NCBI RefSeq assembly: GCF_900100795.1
Contig: NZ_FNCO01000006.1
Location: forward strand, 248,001-312,000
Reading direction: 5' to 3'
DNA length: 64,000 nt
Source of the DNA: Pseudomonas abietaniphila
GTDB lineage: Bacteria; Pseudomonadota; Gammaproteobacteria; Pseudomonadales; Pseudomonadaceae
Part shown: in pieces, positions 41,535 through 50,926 of the stretch
Layout of the letters: each line of letters begins with the position of its first letter
Numbering within the stretch: position 1 is the first letter of the stretch
The notes under the pieces: generated by a model
What the model was told of the DNA's origin: nothing
The model's database searches: none
The model's input: the letters and a program-made list of their open reading frames with translations, nothing else
Translations under genes and position numbers: made by a program

Positions 41535-43721
41535 ATGAACAATAAAACCGAGGCAGCAGGCGCTGTATCCGAACTTCTGCAGACCGTACTTACCGAGCAC
41601 AGCGTTGTGCCCCAAGGGCACTACCGTCCTGAGCCTGTCCCTGCACAGTCGTACCTTTACTTCACGGAAACCGATACCGACCGCATCCTCGATAACCTCG
41701 ACGGACTGCGCGACATGGTGTTCCCGCCATCGATGCATTTCGAAGAGGCGGAAAACCGCAGTGATCAGCAGTTTCCCTCGGTTTGCCTGATTGGCCTGGG
41801 ACGGTGCGGTTCCAACATCGCTTTGGATGTGGCCGAACTGGTCTACAACGCGCGCACGTTCTACCTGAACCAACTGAACAACGACGATCGCCTGCGGGAC
41901 GACAAGGGCTATAGCCCGGCTCGCTGGATTCGCAACAACCTGCGTCTGGTGCAGAACAAATCGAGCAAACCGGTGTTTCTGGTCGAACCGCTGGTGATGC
42001 TCGGCGACCTGGACAAGGACATCGCGGGGCGGATCCGCTTCTCACGCAAAGGTGAAAAAAGCGGTTTCATCAAGGACTACAGCAAGATGAAGATCATGGA
42101 CCTGTCCGAGGTCCATGCAGGCGGCGCCGGTAACGCGCCGATCCTGGGTCAGTACTTGGCCAAGATCATCCTCAACAAAGACACCGAGCACTTCTCCAGT
42201 GCTGACTGGAAACTGATTCACTCGTACCTGATCGACTCCTGCGGCATCAAAGCCAACCAGTCGCGCCTGTATTTCTACATCTTCAGCGCCGGCGGCGGTA
42301 CGGGCTCGGGCATGGCTTCGGAATTCGGCCTGGCCCAGCAGTTCTCGTACATGAACAAGACCTTCGACACCAAGCCCGCCAGCGAAAACGACGGCAAGCG
42401 CGGCCGCTCATTCGTGTTCGAACCGATCTTCACCAGCGGCATCTGCGTGCTGCCGAACATTTCCGATCACCGCAGTGAAATGTCCGAAGCCCTGCACATC
42501 AACGCCGGTCGCTTGCTGTGCAAGTACCTCGCGGAAGAATGGGACTTTTCATACAACTTCGAGAATGAAGACAGCAGCGAGGCCAGCGTCATGGGCCGTA
42601 TTCGCCCATGGAACGCGATGATGCTGATCTCCAACGACATCATGCGCTACGCCGAAGAAAGCGATGACGGCACCATCGAGAACATCGACGTCAACGCCAT
42701 GGAGCGTCACGCCAACCAGTACATCTCACAACAGATCTTCAACATTCTGACGGCGCAGGCGGTGACCACCGACTACGACCAGAACTATTTCCGTCGGGCC
42801 GGCATCGACATCGGCGAAACCATTCGCCTGGACGCCAACGATCTGTTCATGAGCCTTGCCGGCCCGGTGGCCATTGCCTACGCCGAATCGGTGGTGCCGG
42901 AAACGCCAGTAGCGGGTTCCGACAAGCTCAAGCTGTTCGAAAAAGAGCAGCCACGCCTGGACATCGACGACCTGTTCTTCCGCTCCATCGACCTGCCGCA
43001 CTTCAACAAGATGACCCAGGCCATCGAAGGCATCAGCTTGCTGCCGATCGAATCGCGCCGCTATCGCGCGGCACTGGAGCAATACAAGTCGTCGGGGTAC
43101 GACGCCGCCGCGCTGCACGACCTCCACTTCTTCAAGAATTGCTCGTCCGTGGTGTCGATCGTCTCGTTGCCCAAGGACTACAAGCTGTCGTACATGGACC
43201 TGAACCGGCTCAAGACGCACCTCAACAGCCTGTTCCCCAACACCACGCTCAAGCGTTACGCCTTGGTTATCGGCGCGTCGGCCAACCTGTCGCTGACAAC
43301 CCTGATCGCGAAAAGCCCGTGCCTGTCGGATGATTTCCTGACCTTGATCGTGGCGTTCATCAAGCGCTGCTTCGCCAAGCAACCGTATCGCTTCGATGAC
43401 ACGCTGGATAATTCGATTCTGGATTTCATCATGAGCGAGGAATTCGACGAGGGCCGGATCGACGATCTGCTCAACGAATACGAGAACCCGGCGAAGATCC
43501 TGGACACCAACTGGTACGCGATCAAGCCGATGTATGAGAAGAAATACCGTGAGTTGATCGATGACAAATCACGGTTCATCTCGATCAACGACATTCGTAT
43601 TTCGCGGGAGAGCGTGAAGAAAGCGGTGAAGTACCTGAGAGAGATTTACCGTCACCGGATTGGCAAGACGCGCGTGATTTCGCTGAATCAGCACACGGGG
43701 AAGACGGGGTATATGGCTTGA
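41535..43721 (+). CDS. Tubulin/FtsZ-superfamily-like GTPase of unknown function (728 aa)
   Basis: A 728-residue protein, far longer than FtsZ. Tubulin-type nucleotide-binding motifs appear in the right order: GLGRCGSN (87-94, T1 loop GxGxxGxN), AGGAGNAP (about 195-202, resembles the T3 loop), GGGTGSG (253-259, the tubulin signature), a strand ending in SND (366-368, cf. FtsZ PND), and RLDANDL (431-437) at the position of the T7 loop, with the two Asp of DxxD kept and Asn replaced by Arg. The last 290 residues are an additional helical domain. No signal peptide or membrane segment. It stands alone between a c-di-GMP protein and a DUF2288 gene. GTPase activity and filament formation are inferred from motifs. 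Confidence 0.75.
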   Translation: MNNKTEAAGAVSELLQTVLTEHSVVPQGHYRPEPVPAQSYLYFTETDTDRILDNLDGLRDMVFPPSMHFEEAENRSDQQFPSVCLIGLGRCGSNIALDVAELVYNARTFYLNQLNNDDRLRDDKGYSPARWIRNNLRLVQNKSSKPVFLVEPLVMLGDLDKDIAGRIRFSRKGEKSGFIKDYSKMKIMDLSEVHAGGAGNAPILGQYLAKIILNKDTEHFSSADWKLIHSYLIDSCGIKANQSRLYFYIFSAGGGTGSGMASEFGLAQQFSYMNKTFDTKPASENDGKRGRSFVFEPIFTSGICVLPNISDHRSEMSEALHINAGRLLCKYLAEEWDFSYNFENEDSSEASVMGRIRPWNAMMLISNDIMRYAEESDDGTIENIDVNAMERHANQYISQQIFNILTAQAVTTDYDQNYFRRAGIDIGETIRLDANDLFMSLAGPVAIAYAESVVPETPVAGSDKLKLFEKEQPRLDIDDLFFRSIDLPHFNKMTQAIEGISLLPIESRRYRAALEQYKSSGYDAAALHDLHFFKNCSSVVSIVSLPKDYKLSYMDLNRLKTHLNSLFPNTTLKRYALVIGASANLSLTTLIAKSPCLSDDFLTLIVAFIKRCFAKQPYRFDDTLDNSILDFIMSEEFDEGRIDDLLNEYENPAKILDTNWYAIKPMYEKKYRELIDDKSRFISINDIRISRESVKKAVKYLREIYRHRIGKTRVISLNQHTGKTGYMA

Positions 43722-43769
43722 GATCGCTGGGTCTCGGGTTGGAATCGCTACATTGATGCCCTTCGGGCG

Positions 43770-43795
43770 CATTCGCGGGCAAGCGCGCTCCTACA
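43770..43795. repeat. Single REP sequence
   Basis: ATTCGCGGGCAAGCGCGCTC followed by CTACA, without a nearby inverted partner. Confidence 0.75.
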
Positions 43796-43849
43796 TTTGT
43801 TGCAACGTGCCACGGCCTGACAGACCGCGTCGGTAGCTTCTGATTGATC

Positions 43850-43950
43850 GTTCCCACGCTCCGCGTGGTAACGCATCGATTGACGCTCCGCGTCGACTTG
43901 GACGCCGAGCGTCCTGGCAGGCATTCCCACGCAGAGCGTGGGAAGGATCA
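43850..43950. repeat. CGTTCCCACGCTCCGCGTGG palindrome cluster
   Basis: Repeated, inverted copies of CGTTCCCACGC / GCGTGGGAA and CGCTCCGCGT. This is another dispersed palindrome type common in pseudomonads; a short fragment (TCCCACGCGGAGCGT) also occurs near 50318. Confidence 0.65.
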
Positions 43951-43957
43951 CGAAGCA

Positions 43958-44156
43958 AGCACTGCGAATGACCGGTCTGCTTTTGATTCTGGCCGGAGGC
44001 CGTAGGAGCGCGCTTGCTCTGGGCCGCACTCGGACGATCTACCGCGCAGCGGTAGCAAAACCAAGCGACTCGATTCTCCCTGTCACCCCGTATGCACAGG
44101 TCTAGCTGCCGGTTCCCGCCAGATCGTCCGGATGCGGCCCAGACACAAGCCACGCT
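43958..44156. repeat. Composite element, core-only copy 3
   Basis: From GCGAATGACCGGTCTGCTTT through GATTCTGGCCGGAGGCCGTA to AGCCACGCTCCTA, closely related to 50345-50512 of copy 2 including the CCGCGCAGCGGTAGC inner palindrome; the long outer arms are missing. Confidence 0.65.
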
Positions 44157-44282
44157 CCTAAAGGTGAGAGTGGCGTAAGGGAGATATCAATGGCACTTTC
44201 CGCTACCCATCCCCACGCCACCAGTTACTGCCCTACCCACTTTGCCATCATTGTTCGCACCAAATCAGCGCGCCAAAAACCC

Positions 44283-44582
44283 TCACGCCCTTTCCTGGAT
44301 CAACACCCAAGGCGCAACTACGACTGCCCACAACGGCGGGTCGCGCTCCAGCAAGTCCAGAGCCGTTGATTCAGAGACCTTCCCGACCTCCCCCGTGCCC
44401 AGCCACGCCGCGACTTTCGCCTCGGCGTTCTCGGCAAATGCCTCGGCGACCGCGATCAAATCCTGCGAAGGCTCGACCCACAACAGGGCACCCTTGGCAA
44501 AGAAAGGTTGCAATTCTTTCCACGTGATCGAAGCCGTTTCGCCAAGCAGTTTGGCATAGAGGGTGCTAGGTTCTTGCGTCAT
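44283..44582 (-). CDS. DUF2288 family protein (99 aa)
   Basis: Starts MTQEPSTLYAKLLGETASITW, using the ATG at 44582 with GGTGA eight bases upstream; a GTG three codons earlier is possible. The motifs WKELQPFFAKGALLWVEPSQDLIAVAEAFAEN and DLLERDPPLWAVVVAPWVLIQ match the DUF2288 family. No signal peptide; role unknown. Divergent from braC. Confidence 0.8.
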   Translation of the reverse strand: MTQEPSTLYAKLLGETASITWKELQPFFAKGALLWVEPSQDLIAVAEAFAENAEAKVAAWLGTGEVGKVSESTALDLLERDPPLWAVVVAPWVLIQERA

Positions 44583-44910
44583 GGGTTTCACCGTTTGGAA
44601 AATCGGCGTAATGATACCGCCGCCTTACCGACCGACAAACCCGGATTCAAGTGATTGATTGCAGAGAACTTCGCTCAGGCCGATAGATTGAACGACCCGG
44701 TTCGTCGATAGACCGGCTTGATTGTGTATCTTTCTTTCGATTAAGCGACATCAACAGGTTTTGCCCCCTGCAGCCAGCTTTTCAAGCGCTCGACCGGCGC
44801 TCTAAACTGTTCCGGTACAGTTGCTGGGGGTGTGGCCTGGGTAAATCAATCCGGTCCTGCAGCTTCTGGCCGTCAGGATTATAAAAACTACAACGCAAGA
44901 GTGGAGCATC
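44583..44910. other. Divergent promoter region between the DUF2288 gene and braC
   Basis: About 330 bp. A possible -35 TTGATT (44718) is followed 17 bp later by TTAAGC, but the -10 match is poor. I see no clear Lrp or sigma-54 site. The 5' leader of braC would be about 150 nt. Confidence 0.4.
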
Positions 44911-46038
44911 ATGACTAAGGGTATTAATCAGATTTCCAAGCTGTTTGCCGCACTGGTTCTGGCGGGGGTTGCCAGCCATTCGTTCGCAGCTGACACCATC
45001 AAGATCGGTATCGCCGGCCCTAAGACCGGTGCTGTTGCCCAATACGGCGACATGCAGTTCAGCGGTGCCAAAATGGCAATCGCTGACATCAACGCCAAAG
45101 GCGGCGTTGATGGCAAGAAACTCGAAGCCGTTGAATACGACGACGCCTGTGACCCTAAACAAGCGGTCGCGATCGCCAACAAGGTGGTCAACGACGGCGT
45201 GAAATTCGTGGTCGGTCACCTGTGCTCCAGCTCCACTCAGCCAGCGTCCGACATCTACGAAGACGAAGGCATCATCATGATCACTCCGGCTGCCACCAGC
45301 CCGGAAATCACTGCTCGCGGTTACAAAATGATCTTCCGCACCATCGGCCTGGACAGTGCACAAGGCCCGGCCGCTGCCAACTACATCGCCCAGCAGGTCA
45401 AGCCGAAGATCGTTGCGGTCATCCATGACAAACAGCAGTACGGTGAAGGCATCGCCACTGCCGTTAAACAGACCCTGGAAAAAGACGGCGTGAAAGTCGC
45501 CCTGTTCGAAGGCATCAACGCCGGCGACAAGGACTTCTCCTCGCTGATCGCCAAGATGAAACAGGCTAACGTCGATTTCGTGTACTACGGCGGCTACCAC
45601 CCAGAGCTGGGTCTGATCCTGCGTCAAGCACAGGAAAAAGGCCTGAAAGCCGGCTTCATGGGTCCGGAAGGCGTGGGTAACGCTTCGATCTCGCAGATCG
45701 CTCAGGACGCGTCCGAAGGCCTGCTGGTGACCCTGCCGAAATCTTTCGACCAGGACCCGGCCAACAAGGCGCTGGTAGAGGAATTCAAAGCGAAGAAAGA
45801 AGATCCGAGCGGTCCTTTCGTGTTCCCGGCCTACGCCGCTGTTGAAGTCATCGCCGAAGGTATCAAGACCGCCAAGTCCGAAGACACCGCCAAAGTGGCA
45901 ACCGCCATTCACGCCGGTACCTTCAAGACCCCTACCGGCGATCTGTCTTTCGACGCCAAGGGTGACTTGAAAGACTTCAAATTCGTCGTTTACACCTGGC
46001 ACAAAGATGGCACCAAGACTGAAGCCCCTGTGAAGTAA
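44911..46038 (+). CDS. braC: Branched-chain amino acid ABC transporter, periplasmic binding protein BraC
   Basis: A 375-residue protein with a Sec signal peptide (MTKGINQISKLFAALVLAGVASHSFA) and the Leu/Ile/Val-binding fold: DTIKIGIAGPKTGAVAQYGD, GHLCSSSTQPASDIYEDEGI and YYGGYHPELG. Length and sequence fit BraC/LivJ. The protein captures leucine, isoleucine, valine (and alanine in P. aeruginosa) in the periplasm and passes them to BraDE. A terminator-like hairpin at 46060 follows before braD. Confidence 0.93.
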   Translation: MTKGINQISKLFAALVLAGVASHSFAADTIKIGIAGPKTGAVAQYGDMQFSGAKMAIADINAKGGVDGKKLEAVEYDDACDPKQAVAIANKVVNDGVKFVVGHLCSSSTQPASDIYEDEGIIMITPAATSPEITARGYKMIFRTIGLDSAQGPAAANYIAQQVKPKIVAVIHDKQQYGEGIATAVKQTLEKDGVKVALFEGINAGDKDFSSLIAKMKQANVDFVYYGGYHPELGLILRQAQEKGLKAGFMGPEGVGNASISQIAQDASEGLLVTLPKSFDQDPANKALVEEFKAKKEDPSGPFVFPAYAAVEVIAEGIKTAKSEDTAKVATAIHAGTFKTPTGDLSFDAKGDLKDFKFVVYTWHKDGTKTEAPVK

Positions 46039-46059
46039 TCACACGCCCAGTATTGCCCC

Positions 46060-46092
46060 AAAGCCCACTGCAACCGCAGTGGGCTTTGTTTT
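46060..46092 (+). terminator. Terminator/attenuator between braC and braD
   Basis: AAAGCCCACTGC, AACC, GCAGTGGGCTTT then GTTTT. A 12-bp perfect stem; partial read-through would give more BraC than membrane parts. Confidence 0.88.
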
Positions 46093-46255
46093 ACGAGGGG
46101 GGATGGATTTCACAAGAGTCCAGACACCTGAACATCTTGAAACCGCACCAGTGAATCACTGGGCTCGTGCCGAACGCGGACGTAGATCACGACGCGCGAG
46201 CGGGAAAAAGACTTCACCAGTGAAACACCAGGCAGGTTTTTAGGAGCACTCCGCA

Positions 46256-47178
<923 letters not shown>

Positions 47179-47182
<4 letters not shown>

Positions 47183-48441
47183 CCAGGAATCTCAAATCGG
47201 CCCTCTTCAGCGCAGTGCTGGTACTGGCCGTCGCTTACCCGATCCTCGGGCTCAAACTGGACATCGTCGGGGTCAACCTGGCAGTCGTCGGTGCAAGCAC
47301 CACCACGGTGCTGGTGATTTTCGCCGCCGCGCTGCTGATGTTCCTGCGCGTGCTGTTCAATGAGCAGATCAGCGCCATGTGGCGTTCACGCCCGCAGAAG
47401 CAGCTGGTGTCGGACAAGGCCAGCAACTTCCTGACCCTGCCATCGACGCAGCGCTGGTTCCTCGGCGCGGTCGTTGTCGCCGCCCTGGTCTGGCCGTTCT
47501 TCGGCTCCCGCGGCGCGGTGGACATTGCCACGCTGATCCTGATCTACGTGATGCTCGGCCTGGGCCTGAACATCGTGGTCGGTCTGGCGGGCCTGCTGGA
47601 CCTGGGTTACGTTGGCTTTTATGCCGTCGGCGCCTACACCTACGCCCTGTTGCAGCACTACTTCGGCTTTGGTTTCTGGATCTGCCTGCCGCTGGCCGGT
47701 TTGGCGTCTGCGACCTTTGGCTTCCTGCTGGGCTTCCCGGTGTTGCGTCTGCGCGGCGACTATCTGGCCATCGTGACGCTGGGTTTCGGCGAAATCATTC
47801 GTCTGTTCCTGCGTAACCTGACCGACATCACCGGCGGCCCGAACGGCATCAGCAACATCGAAAAACCGACGCTGTTCGGCCTGAGCTTCGAGCGCAAGGC
47901 CGCCGAAGGGATGCAGACCTTCCACGAGTATTTCGGCCTGGAATACAACTCCATCAACAAGGTGATCTTCCTTTACCTGATCGCCCTGCTGCTGGCGCTG
48001 TTGGCGCTTTTCGTGATCAACCGCCTGCTGCGCATGCCGATCGGTCGCGCGTGGGAAGCCCTGCGCGAAGACGAAATTGCCTGCCGTGCACTGGGCTTGA
48101 ACCCTACGGTGATCAAGCTCTCCGCGTTTACCCTCGGTGCGGCATTCGCCGGTTTCGCTGGCAGCTTCTTTGCCGCACGCCAAGGCCTGATCACCCCGGA
48201 ATCGTTCACGTTCCTTGAGTCGGCGATCATCCTCGCCATCGTGGTACTGGGCGGCATGGGCTCGCAGCTGGGCGTGATTCTCGCCGCCGTGGTGATGATC
48301 CTGTTGCCTGAACTGCTCCGCGAATTCAGCGAATACCGGATGTTGGGCTTCGGCGCCTTGATGGTGCTGATGATGATCTGGCGTCCTCAGGGCTTCCTGC
48401 CAATGCAGCGTCCCGTCATGAAACTCAAAGGGGAACGCTGA
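47179..48441 (+). CDS. braE: Branched-chain amino acid ABC permease BraE (LivM)
   Basis: A 420-residue permease with about ten helices. It contains the LivM motifs [23 protein letters not shown] and [21 protein letters not shown] (coupling loop). The N-terminal 120 residues form the extra helices found in BraE/LivM. It pairs with BraD. The stop overlaps the next ATG (TGATG). Confidence 0.94.
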
Positions 48442-49208
48442 TGAGCCGTCCACTTCTGCAAGCCTCGGGCTTGAGCATGCGCTTCGGCGGCCTGTTGGCG
48501 GTCAACGGCGTGGGTCTGACCGTGAACGAGAAACAGGTGGTGTCGATGATCGGCCCTAACGGCGCCGGCAAGACCACCGTGTTCAACTGCCTCACGGGTT
48601 TCTACAAGCCGACGGCGGGGACCATCCTGCTCGACGGCGAACCGATTCAAGGGCTGGCCGGTCACGAGATCGCTCGCAAGGGCGTCGTGCGCACGTTCCA
48701 GAACGTGCGTCTGTTCAAGGAAATGACCGCCGTCGAGAACCTGCTGGTCGCCCAGCACCGTCACCTCAACACCAACTTCCTGTCCGGTTTGTTCAAGACC
48801 CCGTCGTATCGCAAGAGCGAACGCGAGGCCATGGAGTACGCCGAGCACTGGCTCGAAGCGGTTGACCTCAAAGCCTTCGCCAACCGCCCTGCCGGTACGC
48901 TGGCCTACGGTCAGCAGCGTCGCCTGGAAATCGCCCGCTGTATGATGACCCGTCCGCGCATCCTGATGCTCGACGAACCGGCTGCCGGTCTGAACCCCAA
49001 GGAAACCGAAGACCTGAAGGCACTGATTGGCGTATTGCGTAACGAGCACAACGCCACCGTGTTGCTGATCGAGCACGACATGAAGCTGGTCATGAGCATT
49101 TCCGACCACATCGTGGTGATCAACCAGGGCACGCCTCTGGCCGACGGCACGCCCGAGCAGATCCGTGACAATCCTGAAGTGATCAAAGCCTACCTGGGGG
49201 AAGCGTAA
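48441..49208 (+). CDS. braF: Branched-chain amino acid ABC ATPase BraF (LivG)
   Basis: A 255-residue ATPase: Walker A GPNGAGKTT (about 36), Q-loop RTFQNV, signature LAYGQQRRLE (the LivG variant of LSGGQ), Walker B ILMLDEPAAGLNP, and H-loop IEHDMKLVM. It energises transport together with BraG at the cytoplasmic face. Confidence 0.95.
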   Translation: MSRPLLQASGLSMRFGGLLAVNGVGLTVNEKQVVSMIGPNGAGKTTVFNCLTGFYKPTAGTILLDGEPIQGLAGHEIARKGVVRTFQNVRLFKEMTAVENLLVAQHRHLNTNFLSGLFKTPSYRKSEREAMEYAEHWLEAVDLKAFANRPAGTLAYGQQRRLEIARCMMTRPRILMLDEPAAGLNPKETEDLKALIGVLRNEHNATVLLIEHDMKLVMSISDHIVVINQGTPLADGTPEQIRDNPEVIKAYLGEA

Positions 49209-49910
49209 ATGCTGCAGTTCGACAACGTTTCCACCTTCTACGGCAAGATCCAGGCGCTGCACGGCGTCAGCATCGATGTGCAACAGGGTGAGATCGTGAC
49301 CCTGATCGGCGCCAACGGTGCCGGCAAGTCCACCCTGCTGATGACCCTCTGCGGTTCGCCGCGCGCGCACAGCGGCAGCATCCGTTACATGGGTGAAGAA
49401 CTGGTGGGCCTGGAGTCGTCGGTGATCATGCGCAAGAGCATCGCGGTGGTGCCGGAAGGCCGTCGCGTGTTCGCCCGCCTGACCGTGGAGGAGAACCTGG
49501 CCATGGGAGGGTTCTTCACCGATAAAGGCGATTATCAGGAACAGATGGACAAGGTCCTGGCCTTGTTCCCGCGCCTGAAAGAGCGCTTCAACCAGCGCGG
49601 CGGCACCATGTCCGGCGGCGAACAGCAAATGCTCGCCATCGGTCGCGCACTGATGAGCAAGCCCAAGCTGCTGTTGCTCGACGAGCCGTCGCTGGGTCTG
49701 GCGCCGATCATCATTCAGCAGATTTTCGAGATTGTCGAACAGCTGCGTCGTGATGGTGTGACGGTGTTTTTGGTTGAGCAGAATGCCAACCAGGCGCTGA
49801 AGATTGCTGACCGTGCGTATGTTCTGGAGAACGGCCGGGTGGTGATGCAGGGTTCGGGGGCTGAGTTGCTGGTTGATCCAAAAGTGCGGGATGCGTATTT
49901 GGGGGGGTGA
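49209..49910 (+). CDS. braG: Branched-chain amino acid ABC ATPase BraG (LivF)
   Basis: A 233-residue ATPase: Walker A GANGAGKST (about 37), Q-loop VPEGRRVF, signature MSGGEQQMLAI, Walker B LLLLDEPSLGLAP and H-loop VEQNANQAL. The ATG directly follows the braF stop (TAAATG). It is the last gene of the operon; a terminator follows 34 bp later. Confidence 0.95.
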   Translation: MLQFDNVSTFYGKIQALHGVSIDVQQGEIVTLIGANGAGKSTLLMTLCGSPRAHSGSIRYMGEELVGLESSVIMRKSIAVVPEGRRVFARLTVEENLAMGGFFTDKGDYQEQMDKVLALFPRLKERFNQRGGTMSGGEQQMLAIGRALMSKPKLLLLDEPSLGLAPIIIQQIFEIVEQLRRDGVTVFLVEQNANQALKIADRAYVLENGRVVMQGSGAELLVDPKVRDAYLGG

Positions 49911-49944
49911 TTCCCCTGCTCTCTGGCGTTTTGGAAGATCGTGG

Positions 49945-49971
49945 AAAGGCCCCTTTTTTGGGGCCTTTTTT
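49945..49971 (+). terminator. Rho-independent terminator of the bra operon
   Basis: AAAGGCCCC, TTTTTT, GGGGCCTTT TTT: a 9-bp stem ending in six T. Confidence 0.92.
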
Positions 49972-49974
49972 ATT

Positions 49975-50010
49975 GGGGGTTGGGATTGGGATTGGGATTG
50001 GGATTGGGGG
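49975..50010 (+). repeat. GGGATT hexamer repeat with G-quadruplex potential
   Basis: Six runs of three to five G separated mostly by ATT, immediately after the bra terminator and directly against the end of the composite element. A G4-forming pattern (at least four GGG tracts with 3-nt loops) is present on the plus strand. Confidence 0.8.
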
Positions 50011-50885
50011 TATATCCATTTCTGCGGTAACGGCGGCTTAGGGTTCCGCTCTTACAGCGGGTCACTTTTGAAAAGGCACCAAAAGTAACCAAAAGTGCCC
50101 TGCTCCTGGTTGGGTCCGACTTCGTCGGATTCCCGCACTCCGACGACGCTCCGTGGGCCCGCCGCCATCCGCCATCCATGGCGGGGGGCGGCTCTCGCGG
50201 CATCCATGCCGCTCGGCCCACTCCGTGTCGTCTACGTTTGGCCTGCACCCAAGTCGCGTTGGGCGGTGTCTGGACTGGCGAGGCAGGAAGATCAAAAGCA
50301 AAGGGATTTTGATCTTCCCACGCGGAGCGTACGAAGCAAGCGTTGCGAATAACCGGTCTGCTTTTGATTCTGGCCGGAGGCCGTAGGAGCGCGCTTGCCC
50401 GCGATCTGCCGCGCAGCGGTAGCGAAACCAAGCGACTCGGTTGTACCTGATACACCGCATGCACCGGGTTTGCTGCCGGTTCCCGGCAGATCGCGGGCAA
50501 GCGCGCTCCTACGCCTTCGGCAGAATCAAAAGCACAGCGGATATCCATGACACTTGTTTTGCGGCTGCCTTTGCTTTTGATTTTCCTGCCTCGTCAGTCC
50601 AGACACCACAAAACGCGACTTGGGTGCAGGCCAAACGTAGACGACGCGGAGTGGGTCGAGCGGCATGGATGCCGCGAGAGCGCCGTCAGGACATGGATGT
50701 CCGTTCGGCGCGGGCCCACGGAGCGTCGTCGGAGTGCGGGAATCCGACGAAGTCGGACCCAACCAGGAGCAAAGCGTTTTTGGTTACTGTTGGCTGGGCC
50801 GGCATTCCGGGCGCTTTTGCCAAAAGTGACCCGCTGTAAGAGCGGAACCCTAAGCAGCCGTTACCGCAGCAACGGATATACACCC
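50008..50885. repeat. Composite inverted-repeat element, copy 2 (878 bp)
   Basis: The left end GGGTATATCC...TGCGGTAACGGC is mirrored at the right end by GCCGTTACCGCAGC...GGATATACACCC. Inside, the pairs TAGGGTTCCGCTCTTACAGC/GCTGTAAGAGCGGAACCCTA and CTTCGTCGGATTCCCGCACT/inverse extend the arms over about 300 bp. The centre holds a REP doublet (50383-50512). There is no transposase gene; ORFs inside are frame artefacts. Confidence 0.8.
50383..50512. repeat. REP doublet inside composite element copy 2
   Basis: GTAGGAGCGCGCTTGCCCGC ... GCGGGCAAGCGCGCTCCTAC; loop shared with 32190-32270. Confidence 0.82.
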
Positions 50886-50926
50886 AGAACCAAACCCCTA
50901 TCCCCATAAAAACCTCGTTCGGACAT

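Larger units (their letters stand above)
43722..44282. other. Repeat-rich intergenic region
   Basis: About 560 bp without a supportable gene: a single REP (43770-43795), a CGTTCCCACGCT palindrome block (43850-43950), and the core of the composite element (43958-44156). Confidence 0.6.

Noticed and set aside
44700..44760. Sigma-70 promoter of braC
   Set aside because: TTGATT has the right spacing to TTAAGC, but the -10 match is too poor to list.
50062..50839. Several open frames of 70-190 residues on both strands in the 50-kb repeat
   Set aside because: They lie inside an inverted repeat and recur in the copy at 32 kb in several frames. Their Arg/Ala/Pro-rich composition is that of translated GC-rich palindromes, not genes.
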